54,598 nucleotides of DNA. Origin: JAKSSE01 sp045597645 (GTDB taxonomy: Bacteria > Bacillota > Clostridia > Lachnospirales > Lachnospiraceae). The DNA lies in NCBI GenBank assembly GCA_045597645.1, contig JAZLKM010000060.1, positions 1 to 54,598 of the forward strand, read 5' to 3'. A program made the position numbers and the translations under genes. How positions within the stretch are numbered: position 1 is the stretch's first letter; each line of letters begins with the position of its first letter. The notes beneath the pieces were generated by a model, which saw nothing but the letters and a program-made list of their open reading frames with translations, was not told the DNA's origin and did not search any database. This document shows positions 1 through 7,736 of the stretch, one piece after another.

Positions 1-341
1 ATTATGCTAACACATGCAGAAGGCGTAAATATTCCGTATGTGACAGCGGGATGCGAGCACAGTACCGCAAGGCATTACCTTTTCGTCTCCTTGACAACTC
101 CCCGTTCAAAGAGCACTTAACGCACTGTGATCTACTCTGCAACGATTCAGCTCTGCTGAATCGTTATCGGCGACTCGAGAGTCATCATGGTTTAAGATGA
201 CACGAGGTCGCCGTTTGACTCGATTTATCGAGTCAAAAGTTTCCTTAAAATTCCTTAAGGCGACTCGAGTGGGTCGCCTCTAGTAAATTCCTCTATGGAA
301 ATTTTCTTACGTGGCGGATAATATCATATTGAACACAGATA
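1..341. other. Non-coding left end
   Basis: I see no convincing gene here. A reading frame stays open from the window edge to a TAA at 118-120 (38 codons from an ATG at 4) but has no ribosome site and no family I recognise; it could be the 3' tail of a gene lying outside the window. From 141 to 279 the sequence is dominated by inverted repeats, listed separately. Confidence 0.5.
141..279. repeat. Array of four adjacent hairpins
   Basis: Four inverted repeats lie nearly end to end. H1 is 141-151/155-165, a perfect 11 bp arm (AACGATTCAGC) with a 3-nt loop. H2 is 168-174/207-213 (CGGCGAC/GTCGCCG), enclosing TCG/CGA pairing and an inner GTCATC/GATGAC stem at 181-186/196-201. H3 is 214-224/227-237 (TTTGACTCGAT). 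H4 is 258-264/273-279 (AGGCGAC/GTCGCCT). GGCGACTCGAG occurs as a direct repeat at 169-179 and 259-269. The array is upstream of the promoter of the next gene, so it is not simply that gene's leader. It may be a structured RNA or a REP/MITE-like element. Confidence 0.6.
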
Positions 342-370
342 ATGCAAACTTTTTTTGTACGGTTTATAAT
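342..370 (+). promoter_or_regulatory. Promoter of lipid kinase gene
   Basis: A perfect -10 box TATAAT lies at 365-370. A weak -35 (ATGCAA, 342-347) sits 17 bp upstream. The predicted transcript starts near 377 and gives a leader of about 60 nt before the ATG at 438. Confidence 0.45.
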
Positions 371-437
371 TGTTAACGAGCGAGGGTTGGAAAGCATTGA
401 CCATTCCAGCAAGTAATGTGTTATAGAGGTATTTGTT

Positions 438-1310
438 ATGAAGAAATTGTTGTTTATCTACAATCCGGTTTCAGGCACTGGAAAAAATAAAAAGGGTCTG
501 CAGGATATTATTGATTACTATGACAGTGAGGATATCCTGGTTACGTTGTGCCCGGCAATCAGGCTCAAAGATTACGCAGAGGGCATCAAGTTTGGAGAGT
601 ATGATTTTGTGGTATGTGCTGGCGGTGATGGCACCTTGCATTGGACCACATCTTATTTTCTCGACCATAAGCTGATCGATTGCCTGTCATATTTGCCAAG
701 CGGCTCTACTAATGATTATGCGTATAGCTTAGGTATCAGAGGTGACAAGCAGGACTACTTACATACCACGCTATACGGTACTCCTAAGACGATAGACATG
801 GGCCGCTTTAATGACAGCTATTTCATCTATGTGGCTGCCTTTGGCATTTTCACCAAGACTTCTTACGCCACTCCGCAGAAAGTAAAAAATGTTTTTGGGC
901 ATATGGCATATCTGCTGGAAGGGGCAAAGGAAGTATCTGACATAAAGAGTTATAAGGTGCGAATTGAGTGCGATGAAATCCAGACAGAAGGGGATTTTCT
1001 ACTAGGCTCTGTATCGAATACTATATCGATAGGCGGCTTCAGGGACCTGATGCCGGAGGATACTCAGCTTGATGATGGCAAGTTTGAAGCTATTTTCATA
1101 AGACGACCAAAGAGTATTATTGAGATGAACGAGCTGATTTTGTCACTCCGAGGCGAGAAGAAAAACGACAACATTGTCTATGTGAAGACTTCCAACATCA
1201 AAATTACGAGTGAGGAGAGTATCGCATGGACCTTCGATGGTGAGTTTGGAGGCGACTATACTTTGGCACAGATTAGCAATTTAAACAAAGCATTCACTAT
1301 TAGGTGCTAA
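438..1310 (+). CDS. Diacylglycerol kinase family lipid kinase
   Basis: A 290-residue soluble protein of the DAGK catalytic family (DgkB/YegS type), which uses ATP to phosphorylate diacylglycerol or a related lipid at the inner face of the membrane. The family signature GGDGT is at residues 62-66, the substrate-loop motif PSGSTND at 87-93, and an FDGE motif lies near residue 267. Length matches the family. The start is fixed by AGAGG at 424-428. It heads a loosely spaced group with the Dabb and LUD genes. The exact lipid substrate, and whether the role is recycling diacylglycerol from envelope polymer synthesis as for DgkB, cannot be told from the sequence. Confidence 0.85.
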   Translation: MKKLLFIYNPVSGTGKNKKGLQDIIDYYDSEDILVTLCPAIRLKDYAEGIKFGEYDFVVCAGGDGTLHWTTSYFLDHKLIDCLSYLPSGSTNDYAYSLGIRGDKQDYLHTTLYGTPKTIDMGRFNDSYFIYVAAFGIFTKTSYATPQKVKNVFGHMAYLLEGAKEVSDIKSYKVRIECDEIQTEGDFLLGSVSNTISIGGFRDLMPEDTQLDDGKFEAIFIRRPKSIIEMNELILSLRGEKKNDNIVYVKTSNIKITSEESIAWTFDGEFGGDYTLAQISNLNKAFTIRC

Positions 1311-1380
1311 ATAGTCAAGGCTGATGAGAATAGCATTGAATTGAGTATTAATATAGAAAATTTAACGAGGAGGATAAGTA

Positions 1381-1683
1381 ATGGTAAAACATGTGATACT
1401 TTGGACATTGAAAGAGGAGTGTAAGGGTGCTGACTTTGAGAAAATAAAGGCAGGCATTAAGGAAAATCTGGAGGCGTTAGCCGGCAAAGTTCCTGGACTT
1501 TTGGAGATTAAGGTGTACACCAATCCTCTTGAAACCTCTAATGCAGATGTGATGCTGGATTCTACCTTGGAATCGTTTGAGGCACTTAAGGGCTATGCTG
1601 TTCATCCTGAGCATGTAGCTGTAGCGGATGGATTTGTAAGACCTTATACAGCCAGCAGGACCTGCATGGATTTTGAGATATAG
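1381..1683 (+). CDS. Dabb (stress-responsive A/B barrel) protein
   Basis: A 100-residue protein with the look of the Dabb family: an N-terminal MVKHVILWTLK strand, a central helix, a valine/leucine-rich strand near residues 42-48, and a VHPEHVAVADGFV segment near 78-90. Such proteins are dimeric alpha-beta barrels of mostly unknown function. A strong AGGAGG ribosome site lies just upstream of the ATG. The 70-nt gap after the lipid kinase has no clear terminator, so co-transcription is possible. Family assignment is fairly firm; biological role is unknown. Confidence 0.8.
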   Translation: MVKHVILWTLKEECKGADFEKIKAGIKENLEALAGKVPGLLEIKVYTNPLETSNADVMLDSTLESFEALKGYAVHPEHVAVADGFVRPYTASRTCMDFEI

Positions 1684-1752
1684 CTACAGAGGGGCAACTA
1701 ATTAAAAAAGCGAATTGCGAATATTCTTGTATTTTTATGTCGGGAGGGGAAA

Positions 1753-2382
1753 ATGGGAGAAATAAGAGACAAGAGAAATGAGCTTTTGGCGCAGACTGTT
1801 ATTGCAGGTCTTGAGTCCAGAAACATGTCTGGATACTATGCAAAGACTAAAGAGGAAGCTTTTGAGAAGGCTCTTGAATTGATTCCGAAAGGAAGCAAAG
1901 TCACGAAGGGTGGTTCAATGTCGGTTCTCGAGATTGGACTTGATGTGGCTCTCAAAGAGGGCGAGTACGATTACTGTGACAGAGATGCAGCAACAGACAA
2001 GCGTGCGGCTGAGCTTTTTGCATATGATGCAGACGTATTTTTGGCCAGCGCCAATGCTATATCTGAAGATGGGGTTCTTGTAAATATTGATGGCAATTCT
2101 AATCGAGTATCGGCTATAGCCTATGGTCCGAAAAAAGTCATTTTCATCATAGGAATGAATAAGGTGGCTAAAGATGTGGATGCCGCCATGAAGCGCGCCA
2201 GAGGTGAGGCAGCCCCAATAAACGCTCAGAGGTTTGGACTGAACACACCCTGCACTAAGACAGGTACCTGCATGAACTGCAAATCTCCGGATACAATTTG
2301 CTGCCAGTTCCTGATTACCCGTTATTCTAGACATAAAGACAGAATACATGTGATTCTGGTGAATGAGGATTTGGGATTTTAA
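1753..2382 (+). CDS. LUD-domain protein (LutC/DUF162-like)
   Basis: A 209-residue protein of the lactate-utilisation (LUD) family. Seen: a GGS motif at residues 53-55, the characteristic NAISEDGVLVNIDG stretch at 101-114, GPKKVIFI at 125-132, and a cysteine-rich C-terminal part (C167, C173, C176, C183, C184) that may bind metal or a cluster. LutB- and LutA-like partners are absent from this window, so a role in lactate oxidation is not supported by context. Stand-alone LUD proteins of this size are common in Firmicutes and are usually of unknown function. The ribosome site GGGAGGGG is directly upstream. A hairpin terminator follows the stop codon. Confidence 0.85.
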   Translation: MGEIRDKRNELLAQTVIAGLESRNMSGYYAKTKEEAFEKALELIPKGSKVTKGGSMSVLEIGLDVALKEGEYDYCDRDAATDKRAAELFAYDADVFLASANAISEDGVLVNIDGNSNRVSAIAYGPKKVIFIIGMNKVAKDVDAAMKRARGEAAPINAQRFGLNTPCTKTGTCMNCKSPDTICCQFLITRYSRHKDRIHVILVNEDLGF

Positions 2383-2421
2383 GAGAAAATTAGTGTGTGG
2401 CTATATAATTTTCTGGGTATT

Positions 2422-2462
2422 TACCATGGATGGAGGATATTTCTCCACCATGGTATTTTTTT
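2422..2462 (+). terminator. Rho-independent terminator after the LUD gene
   Basis: Stem TACCATGGaTGGAG (2422-2435) pairs with CTCCACCATGGTA (2443-2455) with one bulged A, followed by a run of seven T at 2456-2462. Confidence 0.9.
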
Positions 2463-2518
2463 GCTCGTATCGTTTGGCTTTCATATATAAATTTTACTCA
2501 ATGTTTACTGTTATCTGT

Positions 2519-2547
2519 ATTTAGTTTTTTCATTCACAACTTATAAT
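2519..2547 (+). promoter_or_regulatory. Likely promoter of transporter operon
   Basis: A perfect TATAAT lies at 2542-2547; no good -35 box is seen 17 bp upstream. With transcription starting near 2554, the ATG at 2546 would be upstream of the message, which supports the start at 2582 for the first gene. Confidence 0.45.
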
Positions 2548-2581
2548 GCGCTCTGTATTAAGAGATAGGCAAGGTGATGTG

Positions 2582-3454
2582 ATGAGAAAGCAATTGACGT
2601 TACAGGTGAAAAAGAAAAATATAAGAAAGCAGGCTTTTAAATTTCTAAAAGGCATAGGTGTTATAGCCATTCTATTGATTACACTATTTCCGCTTTACTG
2701 GCTGCTTATCATGTCTATATACCCTGTAGACCAGATGAAGAATCATATTTCCTTGATTCCAAATTCAATTACCCTCAATAATTTTGTGGAGCTATTTACA
2801 GCGAAAGGCTTTGATGTTGCACTGAAGAATAGCGTAGTGAACGCAACTATATCACTTCTTTTGTCTCTGGTAGTAGGACTAGCCACGTCATACATTCTAT
2901 CCAGAAAAAGATTCAACTTTAGAATGAGGAAAACGCTCACGGGTTGGGTCCTTCTTGTCAGAATATTGCCCCCGGTTTCCTTTGTTATTCCGTTGTACAT
3001 ATTATTCACCAACGTTCGAATAATGGAGACTAGAATTCCCATAATACTTTCTTGCATGCTGATAAACGTCCCGTTGGTTGTATGGTTTATGATTTCATTC
3101 TTTAGAGAATTGCCAGAGGAAGTTGAGGAGAGCGCAAAAGTGGATGGAGCGACAGAGTGGCAATTGTTTTTAAGGATAGTGTTACCTTTAGTACTTCCGG
3201 GTATCGCAGCGGTGGCAATGCTCTCATTTATGTACGCCTGGAATGAGTATACGTATAGTGTTATTTTTACGCGCTCACCTAGAAACTATACGATACCACT
3301 GGCACTGTCAGTACTTAATACTGAAGACAACGTGACAAACTTTGGGCTTGTATCTGCCGGAGGGGTCTGTTCATTTGTCCCAGTGGCACTGTTTGTAGTC
3401 TTTGCTCAGAACTACTTGATAAGTGGACTTTCAAGTGGAGCTGTGAAGGAATAG
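2582..3454 (+). CDS. ABC transporter permease, MalG/CUT1-like
   Basis: A 290-residue inner-membrane permease of the binding-protein-dependent family, with about six membrane segments. The EAA loop that docks on the ATPase is at about residues 182-207 (EESAKVDGATEWQLFL followed by a proline-glycine turn). The start chosen is the ATG at 2582, preceded by AAGGTGAT; an in-frame ATG at 2546 lacks a ribosome site and overlaps the -10 box. First gene of an apparent operon with the binding protein, a second permease, an MBL-fold hydrolase and an IMPase-family enzyme. Substrate unknown; CUT1 transporters carry oligosaccharides, glycerol phosphates and similar compounds. No ATPase gene is in the operon. 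Confidence 0.9.
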   Translation: MRKQLTLQVKKKNIRKQAFKFLKGIGVIAILLITLFPLYWLLIMSIYPVDQMKNHISLIPNSITLNNFVELFTAKGFDVALKNSVVNATISLLLSLVVGLATSYILSRKRFNFRMRKTLTGWVLLVRILPPVSFVIPLYILFTNVRIMETRIPIILSCMLINVPLVVWFMISFFRELPEEVEESAKVDGATEWQLFLRIVLPLVLPGIAAVAMLSFMYAWNEYTYSVIFTRSPRNYTIPLALSVLNTEDNVTNFGLVSAGGVCSFVPVALFVVFAQNYLISGLSSGAVKE

Positions 3455-3488
3455 ATATTGAATTTATATAAATGAAGGAGAACGAAAA

Positions 3489-4787
3489 ATGAAATTCAAA
3501 AAAATGGCAGCAACTTTGCTTGCTGCAACTATGTCGGTATCGGTCGTTGCATGCGGCGAAGTAACTGCTGAGACAGCAACTGTGGCACCTGCAGCAACAA
3601 CTGAAACTAAGCAGGAGCCTGCAGCAGAAAAGCCAGAAGAAGTGACCTCGGAACATGTTGATATGACGGTTATTCTTCGAGGTGGCTCCTATGCTGATGT
3701 TATTAAGAAGGCTCTTCCGACATTTGAAGAGGCTCATGATTGCTCAGTAGAAGTCTTGGAAATGTCTTTTGACGATCTTCATACTGGAATTGCGCTCGAT
3801 TCTGTAAATGCCACTGGTACCTATGACCTTTGTATGGTTGATGGAAGCTGGATGGCTGAGTTTACACAGAATAATGTATTAGCAAATCTGTCAGATATGG
3901 GATACGCGTTTGACGCTGATATTATTCCAAATACAACTGCAATCTGTAAGGTTGATGGAGATATTTATCTTGCACCGTACTTTGGTAACGTTACAGTAAT
4001 GCTTTATAACAAGGCTAACTTGGAGGCAGCGGGATATAATTCCGAGGAGGTTGTAACATTAGAGGACCTTCTGAATATCGCAAAATCCTCAAAGGAGCAG
4101 GGAAAATTCGGATTTGCATATAGAGGCGATACTGGGGACAATATTGTATCAGATTTCCTGCCGGTTCTTCTTGCACATGGTGGCTGGGTAGTTGATGAAA
4201 ATAATCAGCCGACAGTAAATTCTGAGGAATTCGTTAATGCGGTTAATTACTATGTAGACCTTATTGAAACGGGCTCTGCTATGTCTAAAGATGATGTAAC
4301 AGCGTCGATTGATAATGGTGCAGCAACCTTAGCGATAGGCTGGCCGGGCTGGTATGTACCAAGTGCTGACAGCGCAGCTTCCTACACAGTAATTCCGTCA
4401 AAAGAGAATGATTCGGCAGCGGGGTATAACACATCAGAGTATGGAACTTGGACAATTGGTATACCTAGCAATAGCCCGCATCCAGACCTGGCATTAGAAC
4501 TTTTGGAGTACATCATGGATCCTCAGGTGCAGCTTGAGAGTATTGCTAATGGTGGTGTGCCGTGTAGATATAGCTGCTTACAGAATGAGGATATTTTGAA
4601 AGATTATCCACACCTGGCTATAGTTTGCGCAGCTTTGGAGAATGGAGTATATCGCCCGACTATTGCAGAGTGGACAGAATTTACAAATATTCTTGGCGCT
4701 GAGATGGGTAATATTTTCGCAGGAGCAAAGAGCGTTGAAGATGGTTTGAACGACGCACAGGAACAACTCGAGAATCTAATGAAATAA
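3489..4787 (+). CDS. Lipoprotein solute-binding protein, family 1
   Basis: A 432-residue extracellular solute-binding protein. It has a lysine-rich signal peptide with a VVAC lipobox (lipidated Cys22), then a Thr/Ala/Glu linker to about residue 55 and a two-lobed binding domain with aromatic residues such as WPGWY that could stack on a sugar or polyol. It would capture the substrate outside the cell and pass it to the two flanking permeases. The ribosome site is AAGGAG. The gene sits between the permeases (G-type, binding protein, F-type), an unusual order. A large hairpin follows it, probably setting its message level above that of the downstream genes. Substrate cannot be read from sequence. 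Confidence 0.88.
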   Translation: MKFKKMAATLLAATMSVSVVACGEVTAETATVAPAATTETKQEPAAEKPEEVTSEHVDMTVILRGGSYADVIKKALPTFEEAHDCSVEVLEMSFDDLHTGIALDSVNATGTYDLCMVDGSWMAEFTQNNVLANLSDMGYAFDADIIPNTTAICKVDGDIYLAPYFGNVTVMLYNKANLEAAGYNSEEVVTLEDLLNIAKSSKEQGKFGFAYRGDTGDNIVSDFLPVLLAHGGWVVDENNQPTVNSEEFVNAVNYYVDLIETGSAMSKDDVTASIDNGAATLAIGWPGWYVPSADSAASYTVIPSKENDSAAGYNTSEYGTWTIGIPSNSPHPDLALELLEYIMDPQVQLESIANGGVPCRYSCLQNEDILKDYPHLAIVCAALENGVYRPTIAEWTEFTNILGAEMGNIFAGAKSVEDGLNDAQEQLENLMK

Positions 4788-4795
4788 TTCAGTGG

Positions 4796-4828
4796 GAATC
4801 GCGAATAAAGCCGATTTATTCGCGATTC
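4796..4828 (+). promoter_or_regulatory. Intergenic hairpin after binding-protein gene
   Basis: A perfect 14 bp stem (GAATCGCGAATAAA, 4796-4809, with its complement 4815-4828) and a 5-nt loop, followed by only TCTTT. The stem is strong but the U-tract is poor, so it looks like a leaky terminator or an RNA-stabilising stem, as between malE and malF, rather than a full stop. Confidence 0.75.
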
Positions 4829-4855
4829 TCTTTATGAGACTAGGAAGCTATAGTA

Positions 4856-5734
4856 ATGAATCAATTGAAAAAAAGCTCAAAAGAGAGATCGGTTTTCTCA
4901 TATATGATGACATCGCCAGCTGTTGTTTTCCTGCTAATAATGACAGCATATCCATTTATATTTACGATAGTATATAGCTTTACTGACTACAATTTTCTAA
5001 GTGGAAGTCATCCTTTCAATGGACTAGACAATTATCTGTCTCTTTTAAGGAATAATTACTTTAGGCAGGCTGTCTGGAACACTGTCAAATTTACAGCGTT
5101 AGCGGTATTTTTCGAGGTTGTAATAGGCATGGTTTTGGCTGTCTTTGTAAAAAGCCTTAGTAAGGGGCAGAAAGCAATGCGAACCATAATACTTTTGCCA
5201 TATCTACTGCCTGCTATGACTGTTGCACTGATTTGGAGGATGATGCTGTCGCCTAATTATGGAATTATAAATCAGATTATTTCTTCCATGGGCTTTAATG
5301 TGTATAACTGGTTTTATGATGCAAAGACGGCATTTAACACCATTTTACTAATTGATGTATGGCAGAATGTTCCGTTTGCTTTTCTTTTGATATATGCACA
5401 TTTACAGACTGTACCGGACAGTCAATATGAAGCAGCAAGCATAGATGGTGCAAATGTGATGCAGCGATTTATACATATTACCTGGCCTAATATCAGTGGC
5501 GGAGTGGCTTTTTGCGCGATGATGCGAACGATAGATACATTCAGACTTTTTGAAAAAGTAAATATTCTAACTGGTGGTGGTCCCGCTAACTCAACATCCA
5601 CGATTACCCAGTTTATGTATTCATATGGTATTAAGACACTGAAATTCGGATTTGCAAGCTCTTGTGCAATTATCATGACGATATTGGTTCTGATTTTGTC
5701 TAGTGTGTATATTAAGAAAGCGATGAAGGAATGA
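4856..5734 (+). CDS. ABC transporter permease, MalF/UgpA-like
   Basis: A 292-residue permease with six predicted membrane segments, the first at about residues 18-42. The EAA loop is at 192-214 (EAASIDGANVMQRF..P). It is the partner of the MalG-like permease at 2582-3454. The ribosome site TAGGAAG is at 4841-4847. Its last four bases overlap the start of the MBL-fold gene (ATGA), which implies translational coupling of transport and downstream metabolism. Confidence 0.9.
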   Translation: MNQLKKSSKERSVFSYMMTSPAVVFLLIMTAYPFIFTIVYSFTDYNFLSGSHPFNGLDNYLSLLRNNYFRQAVWNTVKFTALAVFFEVVIGMVLAVFVKSLSKGQKAMRTIILLPYLLPAMTVALIWRMMLSPNYGIINQIISSMGFNVYNWFYDAKTAFNTILLIDVWQNVPFAFLLIYAHLQTVPDSQYEAASIDGANVMQRFIHITWPNISGGVAFCAMMRTIDTFRLFEKVNILTGGGPANSTSTITQFMYSYGIKTLKFGFASSCAIIMTILVLILSSVYIKKAMKE

Positions 5735-6714
5735 AAGCAAGCTGGAAGGTAAGAGCATCATTTATCAATGTTGGAAACGGCGATGCAATTCTGATTGAGG
5801 CAAAAGACGAAATGTATGAAGAGGGAACCTTTGTAATGCTGATTGATGGCGGAAGTGGTGAACCTGAGGAATACATGTCATCAGACACTGGTCGCACAAA
5901 GGTCAGTGAATATCTGGAAATGCTCTCGCTTCATCACATTGACATAATGGTGAATACACATATTCATGAGGATCATACCTGTGGACTGATAGAGGTTGTC
6001 GAAAAATATAAACCAAGAGAGTTCTGGTATCCTTTTCCAAAGCAACTTATATATATCATGAATGATGATATATATGTTGACTTGGCAAAGACGGAATCGG
6101 ATTACAAATTTATATGCTCGTTGAAAGGCTATAAGCGACTTTTTGAAATGATAGAAAACTGCGGGGGAGCGAATCGGCAGATTACGAAGGGGTGTAATAT
6201 AACTAGTCTGCCATGTGGTCTGAAAATGAGAGTAATTGGGCCAGATAATGAAACTCTAGATGAGCAAATGAAGGTGTTTAGAAACCTCTATGACGGAGTA
6301 GATGCATACAGGAGCATTAGGAAGCTAGACGAGTGTATGAATTATTCCAGCTTATGTATGAGCCTTGAGTATAATGGTATCGTCATGCTTTTGGCGGGAG
6401 ATACGCCAGAGGATGGATATAATGAAATTGTAAAAGCAGATGTTTTCAAGTTGGGACATCATGGGCAGCAAAATAGTATAAGTGAGGAACTTATAGAGCT
6501 AATATCGCCTAAAATAGCAATAGTGTCTGCATCCAGTGATCGGAGATATGATAGTGCTCACCCGTTAGTATTAAAGCTACTGGACGAGAAAAAAATCAGC
6601 ACGTTCTTTACAGATTGTCCAAATGTATCACCGTACACGGACGGATTGACATATCATCATGGTGTGTGTATAGAATTTTATGAAGACTCCGATATAAAAG
6701 CGAAGTATGTCTAG
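5731..6714 (+). CDS. ComEC-like metallo-beta-lactamase-fold hydrolase
   Basis: A 327-residue protein with no signal peptide or membrane segment, so cytoplasmic. It opens with FINVGNGDAILIE, typical of the soluble MBL domain related to ComEC/Rec2. The dinuclear metal motif HIHEDH is at 77-82, a metal-ligand Asp lies in AGDT (Asp223), and GHHG is at 241-244. MBL-fold enzymes of this type hydrolyse phosphodiesters, nucleotides or lactone-like bonds. It overlaps the upstream permease by four bases and is 15 nt before an IMPase-family phosphatase gene. I infer that it acts on the imported compound, perhaps a phosphodiester, before dephosphorylation. The substrate is unknown and the family label is firmer than the role. 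Confidence 0.8.
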   Translation: MKASWKVRASFINVGNGDAILIEAKDEMYEEGTFVMLIDGGSGEPEEYMSSDTGRTKVSEYLEMLSLHHIDIMVNTHIHEDHTCGLIEVVEKYKPREFWYPFPKQLIYIMNDDIYVDLAKTESDYKFICSLKGYKRLFEMIENCGGANRQITKGCNITSLPCGLKMRVIGPDNETLDEQMKVFRNLYDGVDAYRSIRKLDECMNYSSLCMSLEYNGIVMLLAGDTPEDGYNEIVKADVFKLGHHGQQNSISEELIELISPKIAIVSASSDRRYDSAHPLVLKLLDEKKISTFFTDCPNVSPYTDGLTYHHGVCIEFYEDSDIKAKYV

Positions 6715-6729
6715 AAAGATGAGGAATCC

Positions 6730-7500
6730 ATGGTAGATATTGAATATGTAAAGCAAGTGGTGATTAAGGCTGGAAAGATATTTTTTGACAGAGCAGCCGC
6801 AGCACGGACAAAGGAGAAGGGGCTCGCGGATTATGTGACGGAAGTGGATTTGTCAGTGCAGAATTATGTCTATGAAGAGCTGGTGAAAAAATATCCAAGC
6901 TATCAATTCATGGGAGAAGAGTCGACCAATGAGAATCTGGATGAAACTGGAACTTACTGGGTTTTAGATCCTGTAGACGGTACGACAAATCTAATACATG
7001 ACTATCAAAATAGCGCAGTTTCATTAGCGCTGATATCGAATCAGATTGTAATCATGGGAATTGTATATAATCCCTTTCACGATGAAATGTTCTGGGCTCT
7101 TAAGGACCAAGGATGCTTTTTGAATGATAAAAGGGTTTATGTTAGCGAAGCGAAGCATCTGGAAGATAGTATGATTTCCATAGGTACTTCTCCATATTAC
7201 AAGGAGTTGGCCGATGAGAATTTTGCTCTATACAAAGACATTTTTATGGACGTGCAGGATATAAGACGTTGCGGCTCAGCAGCGCTGGACCTGGCATATG
7301 TTGCTTGTGGCAGAATAGAGGCATATCTGGAGAGAAAATTAAAACTGTGGGATTATGCTGCGGGAGCACTCCTGGTTGAAGAGGCGGGAGGTGCGGTCCT
7401 GAGTTTTTCTGGCGAGAAGATAGATTTTATACTTGAAAATAATATTGTGGCAGGAAATCCAGCTATCAGTAAAAAAATAGTGGAGAAATACCTTTTTTAG
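6730..7500 (+). CDS. Inositol-monophosphatase family protein
   Basis: A 256-residue member of the Mg-dependent, lithium-sensitive phosphatase family (SuhB, CysQ, FBPase-like). Metal-binding motifs are intact: GEES at 62-65, DPVDGTTN at 80-87, and WDYAAG at 207-212. CGSAALDLAYVACGRIEAY at 181-199 is also typical. It would remove phosphate from a small alcohol phosphate such as inositol phosphate, a sugar phosphate or adenosine bisphosphate. As last gene of the transporter operon it fits the terminal step for an imported phosphorylated compound, but general SuhB-like roles are possible. The stop codon abuts the first REP-like repeat. Confidence 0.85.
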   Translation: MVDIEYVKQVVIKAGKIFFDRAAAARTKEKGLADYVTEVDLSVQNYVYEELVKKYPSYQFMGEESTNENLDETGTYWVLDPVDGTTNLIHDYQNSAVSLALISNQIVIMGIVYNPFHDEMFWALKDQGCFLNDKRVYVSEAKHLEDSMISIGTSPYYKELADENFALYKDIFMDVQDIRRCGSAALDLAYVACGRIEAYLERKLKLWDYAAGALLVEEAGGAVLSFSGEKIDFILENNIVAGNPAISKKIVEKYLF

Positions 7501-7537
7501 GGACGGTCCTTTTGCCACGCTCATGTGTACTTTGGCT
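7500..7537 (+). repeat. REP-like repeat, copy A
   Basis: Begins GGGACGGTCC and continues TTTTGCCACGC, then TCATGTGTACTTTGGCT. It abuts the stop codon of the phosphatase gene. The same sequence recurs at 7616, 10789 and, inverted, 11855. GGAC/GTCC and GCCA/TGGC can pair within it. Confidence 0.85.
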
Positions 7538-7587
7538 AAAGCATATGTGCTAATTTTTGTAAGCGAAAGCTTTTTCTTCCTCCTTAG

Positions 7588-7615
7588 GGTGAATCCGTGT
7601 GGATTCACCTTTTTT
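7588..7615 (+). terminator. Terminator between REP copies A and B
   Basis: A perfect 9 bp stem GGTGAATCC (7588-7596), GTGT loop, GGATTCACC (7601-7609), then six T. It ends the transporter operon. A small AAGC-GAAA-GCTT hairpin lies upstream at 7561-7572. Confidence 0.92.
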
Positions 7616-7652
7616 GGACGGTCCTTTTGCCACGCCTATGTGTACTTTGACT
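7616..7652 (+). repeat. REP-like repeat, copy B
   Basis: GGACGGTCC, TTTTGCCACGC, then CTATGTGTACTTTGACT. It matches copy A except for a few bases, is in the same orientation, and begins 116 bp downstream. Confidence 0.85.
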
Positions 7653-7736
7653 CACACTTTTGTTATAGTCTCTATGTTGATCATAATGTAGAGAATAGTT
7701 CCAATTTGATTACTCAGAAACGAAGGTGTTTGCCAT

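Noticed and set aside
4792..4977. 61-codon frame after the binding-protein gene
   Set aside because: Starts in the intergenic hairpin and overlaps the permease gene out of frame; no ribosome site.
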